NCBI GenBank assembly: GCA_949358305.1
Contig: OX442319.1
Span: forward strand, 4,588,001-4,652,000
Length of the DNA: 64,000 nt
Reading direction: 5' to 3'
DNA from: Strigamia acuminata
Taxonomy: Eukaryota > Arthropoda > Chilopoda > Geophilomorpha > Linotaeniidae
A program made the translations under genes and the position numbers. Shown here piece by piece: positions 45,020 to 55,951 of this stretch (within the stretch, counting starts at the first letter, position 1; each line of letters opens with the position of its first letter). The notes under the pieces were generated by a model. The model had not been told where the DNA came from, did no database searches, and saw only the letters and a list, made by a program, of their open reading frames with translations.

Positions 45020-47920
45020 GGCAAATTTCAATTCAAGAGACTGCCATTTGGTCTTTGTAATGCACCTAGCTCTTTTCAACACCTCATGACTACCGTATTG
45101 GGTGACTCTTTATATAAACACGCTCTGGTCTACTTAGACGATATAATTATTTTTTCCGACACATGGGAAAATCATTTATTACATATTAAAGACGTACTTG
45201 AGAAGTTAGATGCCGCAAATCTAACTATCAATAAAGACAAGTCAAAATTTGGTCGAACATCATTACGATTTTTAGGCCATTTAATTTCCGAGGGATCTCT
45301 TCTTCCAGACCCGGACAAAGTCTCGGCTGTAAGGAATTTTCCCAAACCGACTTGTTCTAAAGACATTCAGAGATTTGTAGGACTTGCGAATTTTTTCCGA
45401 AAATTTATTCCTAACATCGCAAATATTGCTCGTCCATTGACCAATATTATGCATGATCAAGCAAAGTTTGTGTGGGATGATCCACAAACAACTGCATTCG
45501 AAACTATCAAAGATATTTTGTGTGACAAGGACCAAGCCCTTCTCCACATGCCAGATATGAATAAGCCTTTTGTCATTTTGACAGATGCTTCTCATTCAGG
45601 TTTAGGTGCAGTACTCTGTCAAGACGTAGAATTATTCTGTGAAAAGAAACAGAAATTAATTATGGTCCCAAAAGCAGTCGCGTACGCCAGTCGAGTGTTA
45701 CACGGGGCCGAAGTAAGGTATTCTACGCCGGAATTGGAGTGTTTGGCCGTTGTATGGGCAATCGAAAGATTTCGCCCTTATATTGAATACACGACTTTCA
45801 CTCTCGAGTCCGATGCTAAGGCCCTTAGCTGGTTGATGAGTACGCCGGAACCATCGGGAAGGTTTGGTCGTTGGGCCGTCAAAATACAATGTGGCGCGTT
45901 TAAAATTATTTTTAGACGCGGTGCAATGAACCAAGTAGCGGACGCATTATCACGCGCTCCACTGTCTGCACTAGACACTCCGGATTATGATTATATCGAA
46001 CCAGAGGAGATCACCCATTTCTATCCAACTTGGAATGGAAACAGGTGTGCATCTTTACAAGTGACGGAGACTGAGCGCAAACATTTTCTCACAAATGTTG
46101 GCCTTAGTTTGGATTTTTTCTCAGAATCATATAATCCAGTTAGATTTCATGATTCTGGAGAAAAGGGGGAGGAAGAAGGATGTACGAGAGAAAATTGCAG
46201 ACATATAGATGTCCACAATTGTAATCACGAAAATGTACACACTGCGCTAACAGATATCCTAAAAGTAGTTCCGCCGACGCGAGACGAAATTATCGAAGCG
46301 CAGCTTAAAGATCCAGCATGTAGTAAAATCCTTGTTTACCTAAAAGGAGACGAAAAATTAAAAAATCGTATCACGGATAAACATTGGTTAAATGCGATTC
46401 GTGGCTACACTCTCGACGAACCGGAAGAAAATAAAGGTGTTATGCTAATTTATTTTGCTCCGACCGATGAGGAGGAGTTAAACGACTCCGGCAACGGGTT
46501 TAAGGCGGTAATTCCACGCTCTCTTGTGAGACGTGCATTATTCGCATGCCATGGCCACCCACTTACAGGACACGCTGGCATGAGTAAAACCCTAGATAGA
46601 GCAAAGAAGATGTATTTCTGGCCTAGAATGAGCAAAGACACTCGAAACTACGTTCGCAGTTGCACTCATTGCCAACAATACAAACCTAGTCAACACCAAA
46701 AGCATCGGGCAAGCTATACACCCCACAACATGACCAACCCATGGGAGACAATAAGCATTGACCTGATGGGACCAAAGCCAGCTGGTCGTTCACAATTAAA
46801 ATGGATTTTAGTAATCATTGATAATTGTACAAAATGGATTGAAGTCTTCCCACTAGCAACTGCATCAAGTGAATGCATTGTTAATAAGATGAGCGAAGTT
46901 TTCCACCGTTGGGGATATCCAAAAAAGATAATCTCCGACAACGGCAAACAATTCGTGTCAACAATATTTAATGATTTTTGTCGAAAAAATCACGTAGATA
47001 TTGCTCACATTAGCCCATATCACGCTGCCGCTAATATTACAGAGCGGGCTAACAGGACTTTAAAAATGATGTTAGCTTTATACTCAGACATTCACTCTCA
47101 CTGGCCAAAATATTTAAATTCTTTTGCCTTTGCGATGCGCACCGCTAAGTCCGAGGCAACAAATTGTTCTCCGATGATTCTTAATACAGGAAGAATCGTT
47201 CCTTTGCCATTTGACCCGCGTATTACTAAACACGCCATCAAATTCGACAAAGAGAACCCCGAAGCTTATGTCTATAGTATTTTAGACGTAATTAGACGTG
47301 CACACAGCGAAATGCATCGGAAAATTCAATCGAATTACGAAAAGCATGATCGACTACATAAAGACAAATATTATATTTGTCAATTTGCCAAAGGAGATCT
47401 CGTGTGGAAAGCCACACATATTTTATCAAATAAAGATAAAGGGATTTCGGCAGGATTCGCTGAGAAACGTGATGGACCTTGGGAAATTACGGCTATTCTC
47501 GGCGGAGGTTCCTACACGCTACGGAAGCTCTCCGACAATTCAAAAGCAAAAGCGATCAACATACAGGATTTAATGCCTTATATCCCAAGTTACCCGATTG
47601 AGGAATGGACATTAGATCAGAAAGTCGGTACCAACGAGTCACACCCGACTCCAGATTGGATGGCAGGTCAGGTTATTAATTCTTCAGAATTAATAAATGA
47701 ACCTGTGTCCATAGAAACAGGGGATTTAGTTGAAGAGAAAGAGGAGGAAACTTCTCAGATTTCTTCTAAAGAGGACGAAACTCCTCAAAATCCGTCTAAA
47801 AAGAGGAAAAGATTTCCATCTCCCGTTCGACAGTCTAAACGAAGACCCAAGCCGAACACAAAATACGTGACCGATTTTGTACAACTCATAAATTGTTTAA
47901 CACAAGTCAAGTTGGGTTAG
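45020..47920 (+). CDS. Gypsy-1 Pol, rest of RT, RNase H and integrase
   Basis: Begins at the GKFQFKRLPFGLCNAPSSFQ block and includes YLDDIIIFS, the RT catalytic motif. RNase H follows (VILTDASHSGLGAVL near 45575), then an integrase zinc-binding region ending CTHCQQYK near 46680, then the catalytic core with IDLMGP (near 46765), DNGKQF (near 46945) and ITERANRT (near 47040). A basic tail ends at TAG 47920. I see no chromodomain. The open frame spans 944 residues from its first ATG at 45086, but by homology it joins the frame before the indel. Confidence 0.85.
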   Translation, partial: GKFQFKRLPFGLCNAPSSFQHLMTTVLGDSLYKHALVYLDDIIIFSDTWENHLLHIKDVLEKLDAANLTINKDKSKFGRTSLRFLGHLISEGSLLPDPDKVSAVRNFPKPTCSKDIQRFVGLANFFRKFIPNIANIARPLTNIMHDQAKFVWDDPQTTAFETIKDILCDKDQALLHMPDMNKPFVILTDASHSGLGAVLCQDVELFCEKKQKLIMVPKAVAYASRVLHGAEVRYSTPELECLAVVWAIERFRPYIEYTTFTLESDAKALSWLMSTPEPSGRFGRWAVKIQCGAFKIIFRRGAMNQVADALSRAPLSALDTPDYDYIEPEEITHFYPTWNGNRCASLQVTETERKHFLTNVGLSLDFFSESYNPVRFHDSGEKGEEEGCTRENCRHIDVHNCNHENVHTALTDILKVVPPTRDEIIEAQLKDPACSKILVYLKGDEKLKNRITDKHWLNAIRGYTLDEPEENKGVMLIYFAPTDEEELNDSGNGFKAVIPRSLVRRALFACHGHPLTGHAGMSKTLDRAKKMYFWPRMSKDTRNYVRSCTHCQQYKPSQHQKHRASYTPHNMTNPWETISIDLMGPKPAGRSQLKWILVIIDNCTKWIEVFPLATASSECIVNKMSEVFHRWGYPKKIISDNGKQFVSTIFNDFCRKNHVDIAHISPYHAAANITERANRTLKMMLALYSDIHSHWPKYLNSFAFAMRTAKSEATNCSPMILNTGRIVPLPFDPRITKHAIKFDKENPEAYVYSILDVIRRAHSEMHRKIQSNYEKHDRLHKDKYYICQFAKGDLVWKATHILSNKDKGISAGFAEKRDGPWEITAILGGGSYTLRKLSDNSKAKAINIQDLMPYIPSYPIEEWTLDQKVGTNESHPTPDWMAGQVINSSELINEPVSIETGDLVEEKEEETSQISSKEDETPQNPSKKRKRFPSPVRQSKRRPKPNTKYVTDFVQLINCLTQVKLG

Positions 47921-49215
47921 GACACAATATATTGAAAATATTTTATTTTTTAAATAAATATTTCCAATCATATTCACGAAGGATTGTTAAATTTTATTAA
48001 TAAAAACATTTCACCAATGTAGATAAAATTTAACAAATGTTTGAGTTATTTTTACACGGCCGATTGTATTTAAATTAATCTACGTGTAAACATTTACTTG
48101 AAACTATGTTTTCCCCCTTTGGGTTAATAGAAACTTCGAGATGAGTAATTACAAACCAATCAAATTACTCCTCGAAACTCCCCTTAACCCCTGGTTTGAG
48201 ATTATCACTCACTTGTTCGCCAAGTTTTGTACTGGACTGAAATCAAGGATTATTCTCGACTTTTCGACGCTTTAACGGATTTTCGCTGAATTTTAGTGAG
48301 TTAAAATCTAGATGATTTTGAACACTTATCGTTTATTTTACTGATTTTTTCATTTGACGAATATCAGTTCAAATTCAGAAATTATCGACACGACGCTGAT
48401 TATCGAAACCATTTCGTGGCAAAATCACAAGGAACCTTCCCGCGAATTCACTACGTGATTTTCCGGTAAATATTTAAGCAATATTTTGTCAAAATTAATA
48501 ATATTTTGACATTAATTGACGACATTTATTTTGGTTAAGCGTCCATTACGGCAGACTTAGAATTTGCACGTGCCGCACAACGTCTTTATCGGCCAACGTC
48601 GCCGGAACCGAGCAGCCCTCGCAAATACGCGAAGCTAGACGTTAAACTAGCCAAATATACCCTGTTAGGACTGCACCTAGTTAGTAAGTGTTTATTTTAT
48701 AAAAGATAAAAAATATCGCTTAAATTCCTTTGAAATTGGTGAGCATACATGTGTTAACAAGTCACGTGTATGATACTAACGAACGCCACCAGATGTCGGT
48801 GATAGATTTTTACTCGGACGAATTATAGAGTTATTCGTACAGTTAAAAATCATGTATATTGTCAGATACTAAAAATACTGCAAAAATATTTTTTAATATT
48901 TTGACAGGTTGTTTAGTTATTATGTCGTTTAGATGTAAAAATTAGGTTTATTTTATTTAATAAACACTAATTTGAATAGTTTTTCAACGATATTGTTTTA
49001 AAGGATAAGATGAAATTATCTACCAAGTCAAGAATAATTATTAATGTTAATAATTATTCGACAAATGAAGGAAACCCGCTAACAAAAGGAACTTAAGAAT
49101 TTAATTGCGAAATTAATCCAGTTGTTGGTCGACAATTAATTTAATTTGAAATTAAATTAATTACCGACAGTTTGATTCGTGTTCTCAAATAAAATTTATA
49201 TTTTTTGAAGATGCA
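47921..49215 (+). other. Spacer between Gypsy-1 pol and the 3' ORF
   Basis: AT-rich, with one coding-like patch at about 48546-48690. It reads an open, GC-richer frame (ADLEFARAAQRLYRPTSPEP) ending at a strong donor, TTA|GTAAGTG near 48690. ORF3 follows TTTTTTGAAG, acceptor-like. A spliced leader joining this patch to the 3' ORF is possible but unproven. Confidence 0.4.
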
Positions 49216-50871
49216 ATGAGTCGCCGAGGTCGTGCTAGCAAGCGACAGTACGTGCATTGGGATCCAGAAGAGTCTGAAGAACCGGATTATCGCTTTGTTA
49301 ATCCCTCCTCTGACCCCGAGCTCGTCGCCAACTGGGCCCGTGATAACCCGGATCTCGTACCGCCCCGAATTAGGACCGCCATGGGTGTTAGCCCGACCGA
49401 CTCACGTCCTTCCAGAGGCCGTCAAGCGAGTCAGCGTGTCGTAACCTATGATGCGCCCCACGAGACTCCGAATTGGGATTTTTCTGACGACTCGTCACAA
49501 TACTCCCGTTCTGCTTCAAGGAGACGGCGCCAAGACGACTTCTCACAAGAAGAAGAATCTTATGAGGAAGCTCCGCCCCAGACTACCAGCAGACCATTTG
49601 CTCGACCACGAAATCCTCGCGATACCGCTAGTCGAGGAAAAACCGGCAAGTCCAAAGGACCCACCAAGTCCACGTTGGCATCTTCATCCGAGGCGTTGAC
49701 CCGCCCAACATCGCAAGCTCGCTCATTATCGGAGCTCAACTTACCGATTTATCGGAAGCAACGGCGAGAACATGTATTTCGCGACATGGAAGCTGCCGCC
49801 TTGGGAACCAACATCATGCCGAAGTCGAAACTGATGTTCTGCCCATTGTGCGCAGGATGCGGATGGTTGTCGTCCTTGTTATCCGGCATTCACGCCGTGG
49901 TCTGTGTGAACTGTCACGGTGGTAAACGCGTTGCCATATCCAGCATGTGGAATGAAGAAATTCTTCCATTTATCGTCAAGGGGCTAAGTACGCCGACAGC
50001 ACGCAATTGGGCGATGTGTCGCGAATGTGGCCTCATCCACCAGGGCCCGGAGCAGGCTATTTATGTAGACCCGGCACAAATGTCCAGCACCTCGACTCCA
50101 CGAGGAGGATTTACGGAGCCACAACGCGAGCCGGAAACCCCCACCCCTGCGATTGATGGAACTTCAGTCGTCTCGGCGGAAAACGAACCAATGTCAGTTG
50201 TTGCGTCTGATTCTCCGCCGGTTGCCTCCGATTCTGGTCTGCAAACCGCCGCTTCTCCAGAGGGAACATCGACTAACAACATGATTGTAGCGACTATTCC
50301 GCTCCCCGAAGTAAGCGACGCTGCTGAACCGGTCATTTTACTGGTTCACCCATACATGCCAAGACCAAACATGTCGCTCACGGAGCAAACTAAGGCGGAA
50401 GTGGAACATTATTTCCCAATTTTGTTGGAAGCAGCTAAGCGTATTAGCGTGTCGATTTCGAACGACCGAATTCCAGATTTAAGCGTGCCACTGGCCGTGA
50501 TCCAATGGATTTTTCATCCATCCCGGCCGGAGTCTTTTCAAACTCGCTCTTTTATTTGGTGTAAGATTTTGCAACAGGTCTCAGCAGCAGCACACCCGTT
50601 GATTCGTGAGGGATGGCACTCTGGCTTACCCGACCATCACTTGGTTTTTTCTGAGCCAACCAGCGCTAACACTATTCCGTTAGGAGGGCCGGATCCCCTG
50701 GAAGTATTCACCGAGGAACAACACAGAATGCTCCTGGATCCACTGATCCATGACGTTGAGCCAGATGTAGTACCGGAATTGGTAGCTATTCGACTTAATT
50801 CTCCACCCGCAGCCGTCTCGGAAGTTGTTACATCCATGGACGGATTTATTGAGGATGAAGAGTTGGACTAG
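49216..50871 (+). CDS. Gypsy-1 extra 3' ORF (non-env)
   Basis: 551 residues from ATG 49216. The N-terminal third is Arg/Ser-rich and disordered. A central Cys-rich region near 205-285 has CPLCAGC, CVNCHGG and CREC pairs spaced like a zinc ribbon. A Pro/Ser/Thr linker and a helical-looking C-terminal region (about 385-500) end in a very acidic tail. No signal peptide, no transmembrane segment and no fusion or furin motif, so it is not an envelope. It lies where env does in errantiviruses. Family unknown; candidate roles are RNA/DNA binding or nuclear/host-factor interaction. The intact frame in a recent copy suggests selection. Confidence 0.65.
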   Translation: MSRRGRASKRQYVHWDPEESEEPDYRFVNPSSDPELVANWARDNPDLVPPRIRTAMGVSPTDSRPSRGRQASQRVVTYDAPHETPNWDFSDDSSQYSRSASRRRRQDDFSQEEESYEEAPPQTTSRPFARPRNPRDTASRGKTGKSKGPTKSTLASSSEALTRPTSQARSLSELNLPIYRKQRREHVFRDMEAAALGTNIMPKSKLMFCPLCAGCGWLSSLLSGIHAVVCVNCHGGKRVAISSMWNEEILPFIVKGLSTPTARNWAMCRECGLIHQGPEQAIYVDPAQMSSTSTPRGGFTEPQREPETPTPAIDGTSVVSAENEPMSVVASDSPPVASDSGLQTAASPEGTSTNNMIVATIPLPEVSDAAEPVILLVHPYMPRPNMSLTEQTKAEVEHYFPILLEAAKRISVSISNDRIPDLSVPLAVIQWIFHPSRPESFQTRSFIWCKILQQVSAAAHPLIREGWHSGLPDHHLVFSEPTSANTIPLGGPDPLEVFTEEQHRMLLDPLIHDVEPDVVPELVAIRLNSPPAAVSEVVTSMDGFIEDEELD

Positions 50872-51520
50872 AAAAGCGTCAACGATGTCGGGATCCGTTA
50901 CTTTCCCGACATTCTCCCCTTTAAGGCAAGACCAGAAGTAACGAGTCCATTTTCTCCATCTCCATTACTTGACCCGGGATGAAACAAAGATTTAGTCAGG
51001 TTCAGGTGTATTTTATGCCGTTTTTTTTTGTGTGGATATTTCAAAGATCTTTAATATTTAAACTAACAATTCTGTTAAAATTTGATTACGAGTCAATGTG
51101 AGTTTGTTTATATGAATACTAATTTTAATACTTGAATTTTAACGTGTAAAGTGTTATTTTGCAAATCATTATATTTCCAGTGAGAAGTTACGTTTTGTGA
51201 AAATAATTGTTAAATTTTATTAATCATTTGTTTGATACAAGAGTTTGGTGTTAGTTTAAGTTATCGCCTTTTCTTGATGCAGTTGTAAGTCCACCTGTAA
51301 AGAGAGATTGGAATTATTATTAATAATTGAGAGTTTTATAATCCTAATAAATATTTTTTGAAGCATTTGATTAAGAAATACGCTTTATTTATACTATTAA
51401 GATATAAAATAAAGGTTTTTACTTACCAAGGATTACAGCTCCAGTTCCAGAGATGACAGTGTGGTCTTGATCCTCAAGATATTCGGAATAAATAGTATGT
51501 TAATACAGGTATTAACATAT
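50872..51520 (+). other. Gypsy-1 3' untranslated spacer
   Basis: AT-rich, no ORF. I see no further feature in it. Confidence 0.5.
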
Positions 51521-51534
51521 ATTTAAGGGGGACT
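51521..51534 (+). other. Polypurine tract of Gypsy-1
   Basis: ATTTAAGGGGGACT lies directly before the 3' LTR at 51535. Confidence 0.75.
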
Positions 51535-53124
51535 TGTGACGGTTACACTGTCAAACACTTTGTTAATATAGGACGAACATTTCACCGATAGATGGCGCTG
51601 GTACGTTTTAGCGGTAATTTCAAATTTCGACAATTTTTGAGTGAATAAAATATAAATTACTATTTATATTTTATTCCACTGCGACTTTAGACACTTTTAA
51701 ATACTTTTGGATGTTTAAATATTAGTTGATTTATTTGTCACATAATTCTATTGAATTATGTGCAAACTCTACACCTGGTGAAGTCACCCCCCATCACCCA
51801 CTGTGAGTTGGACTCCTTTTGGATTATAGTCAAAGGGACTTAATCCAAAATGTGTCCTGCGTATCCAGTTCCTGTAGTGGACCTAGTAGAAGACTATGTC
51901 CTGAGTATCCACTTCCTATGATCTGGGATTGGATGGATTTGACTGCCCAGTGATCCCATTGGATCACTGAACAGCTATTCTCCTCACCGAGTATATATCC
52001 CCCTGCAAAACGGATATAGCTCGCTCTTGTTCTGTTTTTGTTTGATACTGATATTACTTGAGCACATATTATACTTCTCTACGTTCCGACAATCCGTTGT
52101 AGAAATACTTTGTATTTAGTGTAAGTATCTAGAGTGGGTAGAAGACTCACAGACACACTTCCCGCCTCTTCATGCCAACATTCCGTTGTAGAAATGTAGT
52201 AACTAGAGTGGAGAGATTCACAGACACATTTAAGTGTAGTATCTAGAGTGGGGTACAACCCACAGACGCACTCCCTCCAGCTTCATGCCAACATTCCGTT
52301 GTAGAGTGCAGAATCTAGAGTGGAGTAAAATTCACAGACGCATTGGTAATGTAGAATCTAGAGTGGAGTATTTATATTTCACAGACGCATTATCAGAGTG
52401 ATCGACGCGGAGTAATTTCCCGGTTACTCTCCCGCCAGCCAGGACCGAGTGGAGTAATTTCCCGGCGATGGATAACCTTTCCTGCGAGATATTTCGATTC
52501 AATTCGTTATTGGTTTGACGGAACATTTAAGTCTAACTTAGATGTTGATTGCACTCGGGGCAAAAATAGCTCGGCGCTATTTTAATATATTTTACTTATT
52601 TTCATAGTTTTAGTTAAGTTTGTGACTATAAAATATCATGATCAATTCCATAGAATTAATATGAATATTTATTCTCACATTGTTACATCTCGCAATAATT
52701 ATTGATTACAATAATTATCTGCGACGCGATGTGTGTGACGATACAGAAAAGTCAACCGCACCTCTCGGATATAACCCACCCAGCCTAACCATTTACACGC
52801 CTTTTAGAACCAAACCCCGGACCATTTAGAAGCCAAAGCCATTCATAGATGACATCTTTTACGTCACAGCAATAAGACCGTTACAAATTCTTATTGCATG
52901 ACTGAAGCCTTCAAATGATATTATTTCAGGGCTTTTGCCAAATAACTGTATAGTTTAACTTATCGTCATTTTAGCCACTTGTAGGCATAGTATTTATATA
53001 AGGTTCAAACCGGAATAAATGTTATATGTTTTGAGAAAACATCAGGTTTGCATATTTTACATTTTCACACGGATAGTTCACACTTTAGTTTAGCAATTGC
53101 TATCTCCAGAAGGTAATCGTCACA
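51535..53124 (+). repeat. 3' LTR of Gypsy-1
   Basis: 1,590 bp, exactly 12,394 bp after its partner, with no differences seen by eye. Followed by AATT and the severed start of channel copy A. Confidence 0.95.
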
Positions 53125-53128
53125 AATT

Positions 53129-53174
53129 GTTGAATTCGGCCAAATTGTTGATGTGAATTATGCCTTTCCATCAT
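53129..53174 (-). pseudogene. Severed first codons of DEG/ENaC copy A
   Basis: Minus-strand ATG at 53174 and the next 14-15 codons (MMERHNSHQQFGRIQ, the start of the copy B protein). The reading breaks here at the AATT target site of Gypsy-1 and resumes at 39140. Promoter sequence of the copy extends to the right, matching 60131-60353. Confidence 0.85.
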
Positions 53175-54307
53175 GTATACTACGATAGTAAATGCTTGTT
53201 AGCTAATTCAATTAGAATAATTATGTCACATCAAACAGCAGTTAAATACTGGAATATTAATTGACCACTTGCAGTCTCTGTGCAAAGGAAGAATGAGTAC
53301 AGTACATAATGGGCAAATTATAAACAGTTCATCATAAAATCTCTAAAAAATAAACAAAGATAAAAACAGAAAATGTATAGATTAAGAAGAGGGAAGTTTT
53401 TCTGTTTTTGATGCCTAAACCTACACTTGCCCTGATAAAAACTACTGTCACATATACTTATGTCACAATACTTATCCACTGCAGTGGATTCTGGAGCCCA
53501 AACGTATATAAATTACTAATGGTACATTTAACCAACACTAAATGGAGAACAAAAACATTTCTCTTACAAAAAAGATTGTTTGTTTGTCTTATCTTTTAAG
53601 CTGTTTTGAATGGTGAGGTGGTGTGGCTGCTATTTCTGATAAAATAGACCCACAGGGCTACAGATTGTGTATTTTCCAAGTTGATAGGTCTTTCCTAATG
53701 GGTGTTCTGATTTCTGTATCTGCACATTCTGCACCAGTCAGCTGTTGAAATGCATTCAATTTGGTGTTTAGCTTCAAAAGATTGCTTTGATTCTCACCGG
53801 TAGTGGATGACAGGTAGCAAGCTGTTGAATTAGTTATCTGCAATTATTTATTTTTCTAATGTCATGTCAATAAGTAAAATATTTCAGAGCAATGTTTACA
53901 AGTATTGAACGCAAAGAAAGAGGTTTGGTTAAACATTTCAATGTAGAAATACATGTATTTAAGTCAACATTAAATACTACTCATGCGTGATCATTTATTG
54001 ATACAAGGTTTTGATCAGGGTGCTTAGTCCAAAGTAAACAATGTTTGAAACTAATGTAAATGTTACTGTATCTCTTTACTTTTTCACAGACTAAGTAAAC
54101 TTGTGATATTTTCTTAAATATTGTATTTGTACATGAATTGATTTATATGTTGCAACATTTCTGATAGCATTTATACACATTTTATCAAAACCAAAAAAAA
54201 AATATTTAAATTGTGAAAATGAATTACAATTCGAGACGGGACTACCGGTAGGTTGAAAAAATAATTTTTCAGTTGATTTTTGTTAGTATTCTGTTAATTT
54301 ATACACT
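53175..54307. other. Upstream region of copy A; no firm gene
   Basis: 53175-53396 matches the copy B upstream region (60131-60353) and should include the promoter. 53658-53843 is a short minus-strand frame preceded by an acceptor-like TGCAG. It could be a terminal exon, but the protein is unrecognised. The rest is AT-rich. Confidence 0.35.
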
Positions 54308-55536
54308 CCATAAAATTTATTTTGTTGATGTTAAGTGTATTATAATTAAGTATACTACTATAAATCAGCTTAGTAAATGGCGAGGACGATTAATGGTCTG
54401 TCCATCTTTCTAAGGGCTATTGTTTAATAATGAATTTTTGATTATTGTTTGCTATTAATTAGTTGTAAACGTTGAAAAGAGATGTAGTTGTTAGCTTAAA
54501 TTCCTGAAACTTATCAAACATTTTGTGTTTGTTTTCTTTGCAATATTTTCCAACATTCTATTTCATTTATTCATTTATTTTATCTATTACGTAATACGGT
54601 GCTATTTCAGTTTTCAATTACTGCCACTAGGAAATTCGAAGATGGCGGTTTACAGTCACTCGTACAGCACGAAGTGCTAGGCGAAGAAACATCACCATTT
54701 ACCAACTGAGTGCTAGCGAGGTAAATGAAATGTACGATCATAGAAATTATACATATGTATTTGAACCGTTTTCTCAATTTCATGAAATTGACGTCGTCGT
54801 ACCAGTTGGATCGAGCGTCGATGGAAGGCAATTCACGCCGATGGAGCGTCGATGGAGGACGCTAAATATCAAATCTTTGGTAATTTTCCGTCGCTTTTCA
54901 TTATTTTTCGTTATTTTTCTATGAATTTCGACGATTTAATCTCGCGGGTATTGTTGATTGGTGGAAAATTGGATCGTGTAAGCAGGCTACAATTGCGGAC
55001 TAAATTTAAACGCGAGGTTGAAATTAATTGCATTGTTTGTGAGTGACGAAAAATTATGTTTGCAATGCCAGAAACTAATGCTACAAATATTGAAATTCTT
55101 CACCAACAGATTATTGTTTTAAGTTCATATCATTATGTTTATTTTTATGATTTACACAATGTAGTACAAGGTGTATTTAATGTGTACAACTAAGATAATT
55201 CTACGATTAAAGTTCTTGAGATGTGCTCTGTTGGAATTCGAAGAGAAAGATAAAGTGCATTTAAAAAGTGGTTAACACATACTGAATTATTTTTGTTTAA
55301 CCGAAACAGTAGCTGCATTCAAAAATTAAAATATTTTGTGTTTTACTTCAATTTTAAACCAAAAATGACATCATTTCCTGTTTAAACCCATGTTAAAACT
55401 TAAAATACACTTAAACTAAAATATTTATTTTTATTTTTGAATGCATTGCCTATTTTGCGTCGGTTATTGTTCATCGTAGCAATGTTGCATTATGTCTGTA
55501 ATATCTCGTTGGTAATTAAATATTATTACCATAAAG
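54308..55536. other. Copy B downstream flank; possible short exon
   Basis: 54308-54515 matches 32250-32420 and contains the empty target site for the 32424-33594 transposon. 54730-54880 encodes an open plus-strand peptide (MYDHRNYTYVFEPFSQFHEI) ending near a GTAATT donor. It could be a first exon of an unknown gene. Nothing else is supportable. Confidence 0.3.
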
Positions 55537-55819
55537 CAGCAGTCGGCAATAGGCGGACCGCGCAAGGTCGAAACTTGGACCGCGGTGACGTTTTAGCGAT
55601 GTTTTTCTCTCAGTTTTTTTGGTTTTTCGGTGTTTTTTTTCTTGTTTTTCCTGTTTTATTTTTCAAGTTTTTTTGGTTTTATTGGTATTTTTTGGGTTGT
55701 GTGTGTTTATTGGAGGGGGGGGGGGGGGGTTATTTGGCTTTTAAGTGTTTTTTTTCTGGACTTCGATAAAAATTCTCAATAGTATCCGGACCCCACTTAA
55801 AATTAATTGCCGACCCCTG
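55537..55819. mobile_element. hAT-like non-autonomous element
   Basis: 283 bp. Ends are CAGCAGTCGGCAA and TTGCCGACCCCTG (inverted, typical of hAT elements), with 8-bp duplication CCATAAAG (55529-55536, 55820-55827). Copy A has a single CCATAAAG at the matching place (near 34489), so the insertion post-dates the duplication. It contains a run of about 16 G. Confidence 0.9.
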
Positions 55820-55951
55820 CCATAAAGGTAGAATCGTCACAGACAAAAGAACAATCAGAAGTGTTTTATCCGGTTTTATCGCCTAGTGCAGAGAAATAAG
55901 TGATGGTTCTATGTTAAAATAGTTTTTGTTTGTCGAATTGCTTTGTCTCGT

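Larger units (their letters stand above)
39141..53124 (+). mobile_element. Gypsy-1: 14-kb Ty3/gypsy element with extra 3' ORF
   Basis: 13,984 bp. Two 1,590-bp LTRs (no differences seen by eye) and 4-bp duplication AATT (39137-39140, 53125-53128). Order: LTR, primer site, gag, pol (-1 frame), 1.3-kb spacer, extra ORF, polypurine tract, LTR. It lies in exon 1 of channel copy A, in antisense. One extra A in pol breaks the RT frame. The matched LTRs suggest very recent arrival. Confidence 0.96.

Noticed and set aside
49216-50871. Envelope glycoprotein in the env position of Gypsy-1
   Set aside because: No signal peptide, transmembrane segment, cleavage site or fusion peptide visible.
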